Of a stretch of DNA of 64,000 nucleotides, positions 16,622 to 24,009 are shown one piece after another. Origin of the DNA: Anaeromassilibacillus sp. An250 (GTDB taxonomy: Bacteria > Bacillota > Clostridia > Oscillospirales > Acutalibacteraceae); contig NZ_NFJK01000014.1 of NCBI RefSeq assembly GCF_002159845.1, forward strand, positions 27,455 to 91,454, written 5' to 3'. The notes beneath the pieces were generated by a model. The model ran no database searches. It was not told the DNA's origin and worked only from the letters and a program-made list of their open reading frames with translations. The stretch's first letter is position 1; each line of letters starts with the position of its first letter. The position numbers and the translations under genes were made by a program.

Positions 16622-16928
16622 AGCGGGCGCTGCCATACTCCATACCGTGCCGGTACTTCTTGGCGTTCTTGCTTTTGAGATACACGGCCAATCGCAGGCC
16701 AGCGCCGCAGCACAGCCCCACCAGCAGGTCCAAAGGGTGCAGGCTGGGCCACCAGCTGGCCAGCGCCACCGGCAGCGTGGAGAAGAACGAAAGCATTTTT
16801 GCCGAAGCGTCCGCACCCACGGCCATCCGCCATCCTTCACCGAAGTTGGTTGCGAACAGCCCCATCAGGATATAGGGCATATTCAGCAAAAGGAGCTTTT
16901 TGATGTCAAGTTGCTTTTTCATCTTCAT
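16622..16928 (-). pseudogene. virD4: virD4/traG coupling protein, N-terminal fragment
   Basis: The ATG at 16928 overlaps the pcfB stop. The fragment encodes the membrane anchor of a VirD4-type coupling protein: a charged N-terminus (K-K-Q-L-D-I-K-K-L), two hydrophobic segments (about 13-28 and 65-85) and the family motif Y-R-H-G-M-E-Y-G-S-A-R-W. The next codon should be Gly of W-G-T-H-E-D, which is found 7.66 kb away at 8961. As it stands, translation runs two codons into the inserted element and stops. Confidence 0.88.
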
Positions 16929-17425
16929 CGTTCCAGCTCCTTCCGCTTGTTCCGGTCCACAACGGCGTGTTTCACCAGCTCTTTGAACTGGCTCAGCTTT
17001 GCCAGCACGGACGGACGCTCTGTTTTCTGCGCCTTTCTGACCTTCTTGCCGGTGTACTCGGTAAAGGCAGCGGTCAGGGCATCCGCATCGCGGCCTTTGA
17101 AAAAGATCAGGTACTTGGGCGGGGAGCTGCTGCGGTCCTTCTTCACCGCATAGTCAACGCCGTATTTCCGGGCGATCTTTTCAAACTCCTTGATGGAGGG
17201 GTCGGTGATCTCGATGTTGGAAACGCCCTGATTCTGGCCGATCAGCTGCTTCACCGTCTGTTTGCCGTGGGGAATCACGGGGGTATCCCGGCTTTTCTGC
17301 TTTTGCAGCTTCTTTTCCTTGCGGTGGGCAAGGTACTTGGTGATGGCGGCCTTAAACAGCCGCCCGGTAAACTTTGTTCCGCTGACTACCAGCGTCAAAG
17401 TCCTGTTTTCCACTTCCTCCTGCAT
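16925..17425 (-). CDS. PcfB family protein (DUF3801)
   Basis: A 166-residue basic protein with S-G-T-K-F-T-G-R-L-F-K-A-A-I near the start, E-K-I-A-R-K-Y-G-V-D-Y-A-V-K-K-D in the centre and K-Y-L-I-F-F-K-G-R-D-A-D, diagnostic of PcfB/DUF3801 proteins. They are encoded directly before the coupling protein in ICEs and conjugative plasmids such as pCF10 and are thought to help present the relaxosome. AAAGGAGG is 9 bases upstream of the ATG at 17425. The stop codon overlaps the virD4 start (ATGA). Confidence 0.85.
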   Translation of the reverse strand: MQEEVENRTLTLVVSGTKFTGRLFKAAITKYLAHRKEKKLQKQKSRDTPVIPHGKQTVKQLIGQNQGVSNIEITDPSIKEFEKIARKYGVDYAVKKDRSSSPPKYLIFFKGRDADALTAAFTEYTGKKVRKAQKTERPSVLAKLSQFKELVKHAVVDRNKRKELER

Positions 17426-17526
17426 AGGTCATCGCCTCCTTTCCACGGATTTTGCAGGGGTGGCGCTTGATACTAAGGCGGGACCACCAGCCGCCGCAGC
17501 AGGTATTTCATCATGGCAGGCTCCTT

Positions 17527-17838
17527 TCAACGCAGCTGATCGGAGCGGTCATAGTACAGATGTCCCTGGCGCACCTTGGCATGGCTGAGAATCTTGATGT
17601 GGCCCTTTTCCTGGTTCTCCAGGCTTTTCTGGTATCCGGCCTCCGTCAGAAACAGGCGGGTCCGTTCGCCTTTCCAGCCCACCGGCGAATCGTGGGTCAG
17701 CACATCGAAGATAATCATGTGCCGGGTGTCCTCGGCAAACCGCTCCAAATCCATGTACTCATGGCCGTGGTAGTTCTGCGCCCCGGCCTTGAGCCGCATT
17801 TCCTCCATCAGCTGGCCCACGGTCTTACGCTCAGGCAT
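17527..17838 (-). CDS. Small ICE-borne protein, probably DUF5720 family
   Basis: A 103-residue protein with D-T-R-H-M-I-I-F-D-V-L-T and T-R-L-F-L-T-E-A-G-Y-Q-K-S-L, a pattern seen in small ICE proteins annotated as DUF5720. Its second half is clearly homologous to the product at 19424-19699, so the ICE carries two paralogues. The function is unknown. The ATG at 17838 (AAAGGAGG 8 bases upstream) lies inside the end of the preceding gene, an 8-base overlap that implies translational coupling. Confidence 0.6.
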   Translation of the reverse strand: MPERKTVGQLMEEMRLKAGAQNYHGHEYMDLERFAEDTRHMIIFDVLTHDSPVGWKGERTRLFLTEAGYQKSLENQEKGHIKILSHAKVRQGHLYYDRSDQLR

Positions 17839-18193
17839 GGCGCGCACCTCCTTTCCCGCGTCCCTGGCCTTTCACAGTCAGGATACCGTCCAGGGTGGTA
17901 GCGGTGATCCGCAGGCGCTCAGCGGTGGCGATGTCATTCTTCACGGTCTCGTCGATGCCGTGGCCGCAGACCACCAGCACATGGGACCGGCGCAGATAGT
18001 CTCGCACCATATCCAGCCCGTCCTTGTGTTCCTGGGGAATCTCGTCCTTGAGGAAGGTGGACAAGAACAGAACCGGGCAGATGGGCGAATACCCGGCGTT
18101 GTACACCTGGCGGCAGTAGGTGGCAGCGTTCTCGGCGTTCTCATACTGGTTGTTGCTCCAGGGAGCCGTAATGTAGGCAAGAGGTCGTTTCAT
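17831..18193 (-). CDS. DUF4406/nucleoside-deoxyribosyltransferase-like protein
   Basis: A 120-residue protein starting M-K-R-P-L-A-Y-I-T-A-P-W-S, with Y-C-R-Q-V-Y-N-A-G-Y-S-P-I-C-P-V and S-H-V-L-V-V-C-G-H-G-I-D-E-T. This is the Rossmann-like fold of DUF4406 and 2'-deoxyribosyltransferase relatives common in phages and ICEs. Its substrate is unknown; enzymes of this fold modify nucleotides. GAAAGGA precedes the ATG at 18193. Confidence 0.65.
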   Translation of the reverse strand: MKRPLAYITAPWSNNQYENAENAATYCRQVYNAGYSPICPVLFLSTFLKDEIPQEHKDGLDMVRDYLRRSHVLVVCGHGIDETVKNDIATAERLRITATTLDGILTVKGQGRGKGGARHA

Positions 18194-18241
18194 GGCAAAA
18201 TCCTTTCTCCCGGTATTGCCGGGCAACAGAAAAGCGGCTGT

Positions 18242-19135
18242 TTACCAGCCGCCTGTGTTCATATCGTGATTGACTTGTACGGTGTAGTGATTGCTGATCG
18301 TGGTGGGCGCGTTGAACAGCACTGCAAGCAAATACTGTTTCATATTGCGGACCTCCGTGGTGTTTTTCTGCATACCGTCCATGACAAATCGGATATGCTC
18401 GCTATCCAGCTTCAAGAACCGGGAGCGCACGACTTCATGGGGAAAGTCGCTGCCAGCGATCCGAGTGGTTTTACGTTTGGCACAAACGGTCTCCACCATC
18501 AGCTCCACAATCTCGTCCAGGTCCTCACGGTAGGTCGAAAACTCTCTGCACAGATAGTCATACTCGATGTTCTCCAGAATCAATTCCCGATAATTTTCTA
18601 TCTCTGAGACAGACATCGCATCCCTTCCTTTCCGTTCCGGCAGCTGTGCTGCCGCTGTTTCCCGGAAGGGAATGGAATCGGTACTTGCTCCATGAGTATT
18701 TTGTTTTTGAGTATTTGGTTTCTCTATATTTAATTCTGCGGGCTTTTCCGTATCCGGTTTATCCAGATACGGGTTTTCCGTATCTGGTGAAGCCGTATCT
18801 GGTACAGCCGTATCCGGCCTTGGCGTTTCTGGCTGCCTGGGCTGGGGTTTCTCATAAATCACATACTCGGTGTCGCTGATCCGGCCTTGTTGGTCCCGCA
18901 GCTGGTTCCGCACGATGTAACCGGCGGTTTCCAACTCCCGCAGCGCACTGCCGATGGCATCAACGCCCTCCTTGCAGATTTTCGCAAGTCCACGGGTAGT
19001 ATAGTTCCAGTCATCAGGCAGGGATAACATCATGGAAAGAAGCCCCTTTGCCTTGAGGGATAGTTCGTGGTTCCGCAGGTGATGATTGCTCATCACGGTA
19101 TAATCTTTGGTCCGTTCAATGCGAAAAACGGCCAT
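18242..19135 (-). CDS. Replication initiator/DnaD-like helix-turn-helix protein (DUF6017)
   Basis: The N-terminal 100 residues form a winged helix-turn-helix (L-S-L-K-A-K-G-L-L-S-M-M-L-S-L-P-D-D-W and T-T-R-G-L-A-K-I-C-K-E-G), as in RepA/DnaD-type replication proteins. A Pro/Asp/Thr-rich linker follows (about 105-150, repeating P-D-T), then a C-terminal DUF6017-type domain (about 180-297). Such genes follow parA-parB in many Clostridia ICEs and probably serve replication of the excised circle. The start is ATG at 19135 with AAAGGAG 8 bases upstream. A hairpin just upstream (AAAGCCACA/TGTGGCTTT, about 19170-19205) may regulate it. Confidence 0.75.
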   Translation of the reverse strand: MAVFRIERTKDYTVMSNHHLRNHELSLKAKGLLSMMLSLPDDWNYTTRGLAKICKEGVDAIGSALRELETAGYIVRNQLRDQQGRISDTEYVIYEKPQPRQPETPRPDTAVPDTASPDTENPYLDKPDTEKPAELNIEKPNTQKQNTHGASTDSIPFRETAAAQLPERKGRDAMSVSEIENYRELILENIEYDYLCREFSTYREDLDEIVELMVETVCAKRKTTRIAGSDFPHEVVRSRFLKLDSEHIRFVMDGMQKNTTEVRNMKQYLLAVLFNAPTTISNHYTVQVNHDMNTGGW

Positions 19136-19204
19136 TGACTTCACTCCTTTCTAATTTTAGGGCATGAAAAAAGCCACAATCCTTCGTGAAAAAGACTGTG
19201 GCTT

Positions 19205-19396
19205 TCAGCTGTTTTTGTTGTTCTGCCAGGGCCGGTAAGGACGCTTGTACTTCGGCGGATGACTGAACATCGGCTCATGCTCCGAAAACGGGAGGGTCTG
19301 CAAAACCCGGTCAATGTCGGTGGATTCCATATCATACTGGGACTGGCAACTTTCCCGGATGGCATCTTTGATGCTCTGGACAGTACACATATTCAT
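19205..19396 (-). CDS. Conserved hypothetical small ICE protein
   Basis: A 63-residue hydrophilic protein (I-K-D-A-I-R-E-S-C-Q near the start, H-P-P-K-Y-K-R-P-Y-R-P near the end). I do not know a function. It has a good ribosome-binding site (GAAAGGAA) and keeps the orientation and spacing of its ICE neighbours, between the replication protein and the second DUF5720-like gene. Confidence 0.55.
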   Translation of the reverse strand: MNMCTVQSIKDAIRESCQSQYDMESTDIDRVLQTLPFSEHEPMFSHPPKYKRPYRPWQNNKNS

Positions 19397-19423
19397 TCCT
19401 TTCCTTTCGTAGTGATAATGAGT

Positions 19424-19699
19424 TTACGGGTGGCGGCGGCGCTTGTCCGGTTTGAAGTCGAGCACATGGCCCTCGATCACACGGGCATACCGCTTGATTT
19501 TGATTTCCCGACGCTTCTGGCTTACGAGGGCGGCCTGATACCCGTCCTCCGTAAGAAACAGCCGCATATCATCGCCGGGGCTGCCGTAGGAACCGGGGCG
19601 CAGGACGGAAAACTCGATCATCCAGCGGGTATTGTCCCGAAACCGCTCCACGGCAAGAATGTTGTGTCCTTTCAGCTCACGGGCTGAAATATCCCTCAT
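19424..19699 (-). CDS. Small ICE-borne protein, probably DUF5720 family (second copy)
   Basis: A 91-residue protein: S-A-R-E-L-K-G-H-N-I-L-A-V-E-R-F, then R-W-M-I-E-F-S-V-L and M-R-L-F-L-T-E-D-G-Y-Q-A-A-L. It is homologous to the product at 17527-17838 through the E-R-F-x(2)-(N/D)-T-R-x-M-I-x-F and R-L-F-L-T-E-x-G-Y-Q stretches. The start at 19699 has GAAAGGAG 5 bases upstream, just after the parB stop. Confidence 0.6.
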   Translation of the reverse strand: MRDISARELKGHNILAVERFRDNTRWMIEFSVLRPGSYGSPGDDMRLFLTEDGYQAALVSQKRREIKIKRYARVIEGHVLDFKPDKRRRHP

Positions 19700-19710
19700 A
19701 GGCGCTCCTT

Positions 19711-20637
19711 TCATCGCTCCTGGTCTCTCTGGCGCTTCTTCTGCCACGCCTCCAGCAGTTTGATAATGGTTTCCTGCATCCGCTGGGGCGTATAGCTTTT
19801 GGGGAAATACTTCCGCAGGGTGTCGGAGGTGAAAGTCACTTTGTCGAGATCACTTTTCTTTTCCTCACCCATGATGACGCGCATCATATCGAGGGTCAGA
19901 TGTCCCTCCTGGCTGTATTTCTTGAGTCGCTGAGCCTGGGAGAGAGAGGGGGTAGCCTGTTCGCTGTCCATCGCGTCCAGCAAATCCCGCTGTTCTTCTT
20001 TTTTGAGAAAGGACAGCTCATAAGCCGGATTGAGGGCGATTTTCTTTTCATCGACCATATCCAGCAGTTCGGGAATCAGCTCCGTCAGGCGGATATAGCG
20101 CTGCACCTGGTTCCTACTCGAACCAGCCTGCTGCGCCAACAATTCATCTGCACGCAACTTCGTCCCAAGTTGGGACGAAGTTAAGTCCCCCCGTGCGCCT
20201 TGGTGTTTCATAGCCTCCAGCTTCATCTTGTAAGCAAAGGCCCTTTCGCTGGGGAGCAGGCTTTCACGTTGTAAGTTGCTGTCCACCATGATGATAGTGG
20301 CAGCATCATCGTCCAGGTCTCGGACAATGACAGGCATGGTTTCTTTCTCGGCCAGCTCACTGGCCCGGTGCCGCCTGTGACCGGCAACCAGCTCATAGCC
20401 GCCCTCCGGGTCCGGGCGGGCGATCGCCGGAACCAGAACACCATACTGCCGAACGCTGTCGGCGGTCTCCATCATGGCCTCGTCATCCTTGACTTTGAAG
20501 GGATGCCCCTTAAATGAGTGCAGCTCAGACAGCGGAATTTCCTGTATCTTCTCCAGCTTGGCATCCTGGCGGCTTTCCTCGGTGGAAAACAAATCATCGT
20601 ATGGAGCCAGCTCTACTTTTTTCGCGCTGCTTTTCAA
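19711..20637 (-). CDS. parB: ParB-family partition protein
   Basis: The 308-residue protein has a ParB/Srx N-terminal domain (about 30-130) with S-L-R-Q-like Y-G-V-L-V-P-A-I-A-R-P and the CTP-binding G-H-R-R-H-R-A motif, a helix-turn-helix (L-L-A-Q-Q-A-G-S-S-R-N-Q-V-Q-R-Y-I-R-L) and a C-terminal dimerisation part. With ParA it stabilises the excised circular ICE. The start is TTG at 20637, nine bases after AAGGAGG, inside the 3' end of parA (44-base overlap). Confidence 0.9.
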   Translation of the reverse strand: MKSSAKKVELAPYDDLFSTEESRQDAKLEKIQEIPLSELHSFKGHPFKVKDDEAMMETADSVRQYGVLVPAIARPDPEGGYELVAGHRRHRASELAEKETMPVIVRDLDDDAATIIMVDSNLQRESLLPSERAFAYKMKLEAMKHQGARGDLTSSQLGTKLRADELLAQQAGSSRNQVQRYIRLTELIPELLDMVDEKKIALNPAYELSFLKKEEQRDLLDAMDSEQATPSLSQAQRLKKYSQEGHLTLDMMRVIMGEEKKSDLDKVTFTSDTLRKYFPKSYTPQRMQETIIKLLEAWQKKRQRDQER

Positions 20638-21415
20638 GTTTCAACACCTCCTTCGTCAGATTTCGGTAGCCTTCGGACACCTTGCCGCCGGGATCGTGGG
20701 CGAAGATGCTCTTGCCCTCGGCGCTGGTCTCCTTGGCCCGGACAGAATGGGGAATCTCGGTGCCGAACACCTTGATTTTGCTGCCATAGGTCTCCCGCAG
20801 CAGGGCGGCGATCTCCTTGGCAAAGTTGGTGCGGTTGTCCACCATCGTCAGCAGAATACCGTCGATCTGGAGCTTGGGGTTGATCTGCCGCTTCACCTTG
20901 TTTACGGTCTGGAGCAGCTGTTCCAGGCCCTTGGCGGGCAGGTACTCCGCCTGAACGGGGATTATGACCCTGTTGGCGGCGGCCAGGGCGTTGACCGTGA
21001 GCATACCCAGGGATGGCTGGCAGTCAATCAGGATATGGGAATACTGTCCCTTGAGCGTGTCCAGATACTGCCGCAGGATGGTCTCTCGGCTCATGGCGTT
21101 CACCAGGGAGACCTCCATGCCGGAGAGCTGGATGTCTGCGGGCATCAGGTCAACGCCCTCCGGGTGGTGCAGGATACCCTCGCCGGGGCGCAGCGGCTCG
21201 TCCATCAGGATACGGCCCATCGCGTCGGACAGGGTAAAGGGCAGCTTGTCCGGCTGGGGGTGGCCCAGGCTGATGGTCAGGCTGCCTTGCGGGTCCCCGT
21301 CGATCAGCAGCACTTTCTTTCCGGCCTGCGCCAGCCCAATCCCCAGGTTCGCGCAGGTGGTTGTCTTGCCAACGCCGCCTTTCTGGTTGGCGATGGCGAT
21401 GATTTGCGTGTTCAA
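20594..21415 (-). CDS. parA: ParA-family partition ATPase
   Basis: A deviant Walker A motif K-G-G-V-G-K-T-T near the N-terminus, Walker A' D-G-D-P-Q-G-S and Walker B-like I-L-I-D-C-Q-P-S identify a ParA/Soj ATPase. It is the first gene of the rightward ICE cluster. I choose TTG at 21415 (N-T-Q-I-I-A-I next), with GAGG 8 bases upstream, by analogy with parB; GTG at 21424 is the alternative. It works with ParB on the ICE circle. Confidence 0.9.
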   Translation of the reverse strand: MNTQIIAIANQKGGVGKTTTCANLGIGLAQAGKKVLLIDGDPQGSLTISLGHPQPDKLPFTLSDAMGRILMDEPLRPGEGILHHPEGVDLMPADIQLSGMEVSLVNAMSRETILRQYLDTLKGQYSHILIDCQPSLGMLTVNALAAANRVIIPVQAEYLPAKGLEQLLQTVNKVKRQINPKLQIDGILLTMVDNRTNFAKEIAALLRETYGSKIKVFGTEIPHSVRAKETSAEGKSIFAHDPGGKVSEGYRNLTKEVLKLEKQREKSRAGSIR

Positions 21416-21460
21416 TGACTTCACCTCATTTCTGAATTGTTCTATGGCTTCTGGAAATAG

Positions 21461-21500
21461 AAAAAGCCGCCACTTCAAAAATTGAAAGTGACGGCCTTTT
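21461..21500. terminator. Bidirectional hairpin upstream of parA
   Basis: GCCGCCACTT and AAGTGACGGC form a 10-base imperfect stem with A-rich flank on one side and TTTTCTT on the other. It would stop transcription entering the ICE cluster from rpsI or leaving it rightward. Confidence 0.6.
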
Positions 21501-21805
21501 CTTATCCCGGAATGAAATTCCCCGGAAACGCAAAAAGCGCCCAGTAGAAAATACTGAGCGCTTGGCGATTAGATTTATTCTCTTTTGTTCAAATTAGGTC
21601 AAATTCAGACAAACCGTTTTCACGAAAAAGGTCTCTTGGAGATGTATAAATAAACATCCCCTTGGCATCCCAAAATCGCGTCTCGGTTGTCCTATTTTTT
21701 AACCCATAAGCCCTCTTTTTGGGGTGGTTGTCCACCATTTAACCCATAGAAAACGGGTTAAAAGAGGCTTCGTTCTGTCAAATTGCGTCAAACCATTTGA
21801 AAAGG

Positions 21806-21840
21806 AAAAACCCCGGAAACCGCGTAGTTCCGGGGTTTTT
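21806..21840. terminator. Terminator of the rplM-rpsI operon
   Basis: AAAAACCCCGGAA pairs with TTCCGGGGTTTTT across a short loop. The structure starts 19 bases after the rpsI stop on the minus strand and ends in five T residues. Confidence 0.88.
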
Positions 21841-21858
21841 GACCACTTTTGATAAAGT

Positions 21859-22260
21859 TTAGCGCTTGCTGAACTGCGGTGCACGGCGTGCAGCCTTCAA
21901 GCCGTACTTCTTGCGTTCCTTCATTCTCGGGTCGCGCGTGAGGAAGCCGGCCTTCTTCAAAGAGGCGCGGAGGTTCTCGGAATCGTACTGCAACAGGGCG
22001 CGCGCAATGCCGTGGCGGATTGCACCGGCCTGTCCCGTTACGCCGCCGCCTGCCACACGGCAGACAACGTCGAACTTCTCGTTGGTCTCGGTGAGCACCA
22101 GCGGCTGACGCACGATCAGCTTGAGGGTCTCGAGACCGAAATAATCGTCGATGTCACGATCGTTGATCGTCACCTTGCCGGTGCCCTGGTACAGGCGCAC
22201 ACGGGCGACGGAGCTCTTTCTTCTGCCAGTTCCGTAAAAATAAGGCGCTTTCTCGTACAT
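21859..22260 (-). CDS. rpsI: 30S ribosomal protein S9
   Basis: 133 residues with [13 protein letters not shown] at the start, the [14 protein letters not shown] central motif and the conserved C-terminal ending ([11 protein letters not shown]) that reaches the ribosomal P site. The gene is intact. It lies 15 bases after rplM, forming the usual two-gene operon. Its 3' end abuts the ICE. Confidence 0.97.
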   Translation of the reverse strand: MYEKAPYFYGTGRRKSSVARVRLYQGTGKVTINDRDIDDYFGLETLKLIVRQPLVLTETNEKFDVVCRVAGGGVTGQAGAIRHGIARALLQYDSENLRASLKKAGFLTRDPRMKERKKYGLKAARRAPQFSKR

Positions 22261-22275
22261 AGTTCAGTCCCTCCC

Positions 22276-22704
22276 TTATAACTCCCAGGCTGCGGGCTTC
22301 TGGGCGGCATGCTTGTGCTCCGCGCCGTCAAACAAACGCAGTCTGGTCAATGCAGCGCGGCCGATGGTGGTGCTCGGAATCATGCCCTTGACGGCCAATT
22401 CCATCGCCTTGGTCGGACGCTGTTCCATGAGGGTGTCATAGCGGACCGCCTTCAGGTGGCCGATATAACCGGTGTGGCGGTAATAGAACTTCTTCTCCAG
22501 CTTCTTGCCGGTGAGAACTGCCTTTGCGCAGTTGATGATGATGACATGATCCCCGCAATCGACATGGGGAGCATAGGTCGGCTTATGCTTGCCGCGCAGA
22601 AGAACCGCAGCCTGGGCAGCAACACGGCCCAGCGGCTTTCCTGCCGCGTCAATCACATACCACTTGCGGTCGACTTCGCCGGCCTTGGGCATATACGTGG
22701 ACAT
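22276..22704 (-). CDS. rplM: 50S ribosomal protein L13
   Basis: 142 residues: W-Y-V-I-D-A-A-G-K-P-L-G-R-V-A near the start, H-V-D-C-G-D-H-V-I-I-I-N in the centre and K-G-M-I-P-S-T-T-I-G-R. ATG at 22704 has GGAGG 8 bases upstream; longer upstream frames only read the leader hairpin. It is the first gene of the rplM-rpsI operon, transcribed from the promoter at 22844-22872. Confidence 0.97.
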   Translation of the reverse strand: MSTYMPKAGEVDRKWYVIDAAGKPLGRVAAQAAVLLRGKHKPTYAPHVDCGDHVIIINCAKAVLTGKKLEKKFYYRHTGYIGHLKAVRYDTLMEQRPTKAMELAVKGMIPSTTIGRAALTRLRLFDGAEHKHAAQKPAAWEL

Positions 22705-22737
22705 AGCGTTTACCTCCAATATTCTTTCAAGATTCCC

Positions 22738-22788
22738 GAGCCTATCCCTGAATCGCCGCAGGGTTTCCGGCGGCTCAGGGATAGGCTC
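22738..22788 (-). promoter_or_regulatory. Long leader hairpin upstream of rplM (L13 leader candidate)
   Basis: GAGCCTATCCCTGA and TCAGGGATAGGCTC form a 14-bp perfect stem, with a second GCCGC/GCGGC stem in the loop. It lies in the 5' UTR, 34 bases before the start codon, and is not followed by a T run, so it is not a simple terminator. Firmicutes rplM operons often carry an L13-leader RNA that binds ribosomal protein for autoregulation. This is the natural reading, but the sequence has not been matched to the family model. Confidence 0.6.
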
Positions 22789-22843
22789 TTGGCGGGACGG
22801 CCATCCCTCAAAAAGGCATGGCACTTCCTACAGTGCGGTTCTT

Positions 22844-22872
22844 AATATACCATCTGCGGCGCACGGTGTCAA
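22844..22872 (-). promoter_or_regulatory. Sigma-A promoter of rplM-rpsI
   Basis: On the minus strand TTGACA (22872-22867) and TATATT (22849-22844) are separated by exactly 17 bases. Transcription would start shortly before the leader hairpin. Confidence 0.85.
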
Positions 22873-23040
22873 GACCAAAACGCGAAATTTTTAATTTACT
22901 TTGCGGATAGCTTCCGTTTTCTCGCATTTTTGGCCGATTATCTCCTGCAAACTCCCCCGTCATTTCAATTGTTAAAGAAATGTCAATTCGGGTAGCGCTT
23001 TTCTTTTTGCCGCGTTTCCGGTATAATAGCACGGAATCCA

Positions 23041-23069
23041 TTGGAACGCTCTTATACATTATATAATAT
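23041..23069 (+). promoter_or_regulatory. Probable promoter of the TtcA-like gene
   Basis: TTGGAA (23041-23046) is followed after 17 bases by TAATAT (23064-23069), overlapping a TATAAT at 23062. The region is AT-rich and the gene starts 45 bases downstream. Confidence 0.5.
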
Positions 23070-23114
23070 AGATATATGGCCGGGAGCGGCTTGAGACGGA
23101 ACGGGGGATCATTC

Positions 23115-23825
23115 ATGCAAAAGATTATGGGGGAGATGCGCGCCGCCATGGAGCGCTACGAAATGGTATCATCCGGGGACCGCATTGCGGTCGGCGTCTC
23201 CGGCGGGAAGGACTCCCTGGCGCTGCTCTGCGGCATGGCCCGCCTGCGGGACTACTACCCGCAGCCTTTTGAGGTCGTCGCGCTGACCGCCGACCCCTGC
23301 TTTGGCGGCCAGGAGACGGATTACAGCCCGATCGCCTCCCTGTGCGCCTCCCTGGGTGTGGAATACCATCTGCGCCGCACGCGCCTGGGGGAGATCATCT
23401 TTGAGGAGCGCAAGGAGAAGAACCCCTGTAGCCTCTGCGCGCGCATGCGGCGCGGCATCCTGCACAACATGGCCAAGGAAGCGGGCTGCAACAAGCTGGC
23501 GCTGGGGCATCACTTCGACGACGCCGTGCAGACTTTTTTTATGAACCTCTTCTACGGCGGCAAGCTCTCCTGCTTTTCCCCAAAGACGTATCTCTCCCGC
23601 AAGGACCTCTGGATGATCCGCCCCCTGATCTTTACCGAAGAGGCGTCCATCCGGGCCGCCGCGCGCCGGAACGCCTTCCCCGTGGTCAAAAGCGCCTGCC
23701 CTGCGGACGGCGCAACCAGCCGGCAGGACACGGCCACGCTTCTTGCCAACCTGGAGCAGCAGTTCCCCGACCTGCGCTCCAAGGTGATGGGCGCCATGCA
23801 GCGGGCGCACCTCTCGGGCTGGTGA
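23115..23825 (+). CDS. TtcA/TilS-family tRNA thiolation-type ATP pyrophosphatase
   Basis: The 236-residue protein has the PP-loop S-G-G-K-D-S near residue 27, a C-x-x-C pair (C-S-L-C-A-R-M-R-R-G) and G-H-H-F-D-D-A-V-Q-T-F-F-M-N, matching TtcA-type enzymes that adenylate and thiolate cytidine in tRNA using a cysteine-bound iron-sulfur cluster. A further Cys (S-A-C-P) after the core fits the third cluster ligand. The ATG at 23115 follows GGGGG by 7 bases. It is monocistronic with its own terminator. The exact substrate cannot be told apart from related TtcA-like proteins. Confidence 0.82.
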   Translation: MQKIMGEMRAAMERYEMVSSGDRIAVGVSGGKDSLALLCGMARLRDYYPQPFEVVALTADPCFGGQETDYSPIASLCASLGVEYHLRRTRLGEIIFEERKEKNPCSLCARMRRGILHNMAKEAGCNKLALGHHFDDAVQTFFMNLFYGGKLSCFSPKTYLSRKDLWMIRPLIFTEEASIRAAARRNAFPVVKSACPADGATSRQDTATLLANLEQQFPDLRSKVMGAMQRAHLSGW

Positions 23826-23944
23826 GCGGGTTACCCTGCCAGCAGCCATTCAAAGGGGCCCTGCCCCATGAAACAACCGGGCGCACCGCACAAAGGACGC
23901 TAAGAGGCAACGTTCACAAGGCGTCCCTTAAACGATCTCGCAGA

Positions 23945-23987
23945 AACGGCATCCAAGCGGGTATTTCCCGCTGGATGCCGTTTTTTT
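23945..23987 (+). terminator. Strong Rho-independent terminator after the TtcA-like gene
   Basis: AACGGCATCCAAGCGGG and CCCGCTGGATGCCGTT form a long stem with loop TATTT followed by seven T. It also faces the end of the CotH gene transcribed from the other side. Confidence 0.9.
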
Positions 23988-24009
23988 ACAATATCGCCTG
24001 GCAGCTATT

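Larger units (their letters stand above)
1..21805. mobile_element. Integrative conjugative element (right-hand part), carrying two nested insertions
   Basis: The block ends beside the 3' end of rpsI and carries ICE backbone genes in one direction on the minus strand: parA, parB, a DnaD/RepA-like gene, small ICE proteins, pcfB and virD4. The host genes rplM and rpsI resume intact immediately to the right. The integrase and the other end lie outside the window, so the class of ICE cannot be fixed. The right boundary is somewhere between parA (21415) and the rpsI terminator (21806-21840). Two other recombinase-bearing elements are inserted within virD4 and are listed separately. Confidence 0.75.
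21416..21858. other. ICE right-end region and attachment zone next to rpsI
   Basis: No gene is seen. The region holds: a strong hairpin with flanking A/T runs (21461-21500); a second hairpin (AAGCGC...CAGTA/TACTG...GCGCTT, about 21535-21563); two clusters of GTCAAATT-like direct repeats (about 21590-21615 and 21778-21795); two TTAACCCATA repeats (about 21700-21710 and 21739-21749) with an inverse GGGTTAA copy; and a GGTGG/CCACC hairpin. Repeats of this sort are typical of tyrosine-integrase arm sites. The core att sequence cannot be placed without the other ICE end. Confidence 0.5.

Noticed and set aside
17473..17514. 13-codon peptide M-M-K-Y-L-L-R-R-L-V-V-P-P with AAAGGAG upstream
   Set aside because: It has a proper ribosome-binding site between two ICE genes, but it is too short to separate from chance. 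It may be a truncated remnant of a small ICE gene.
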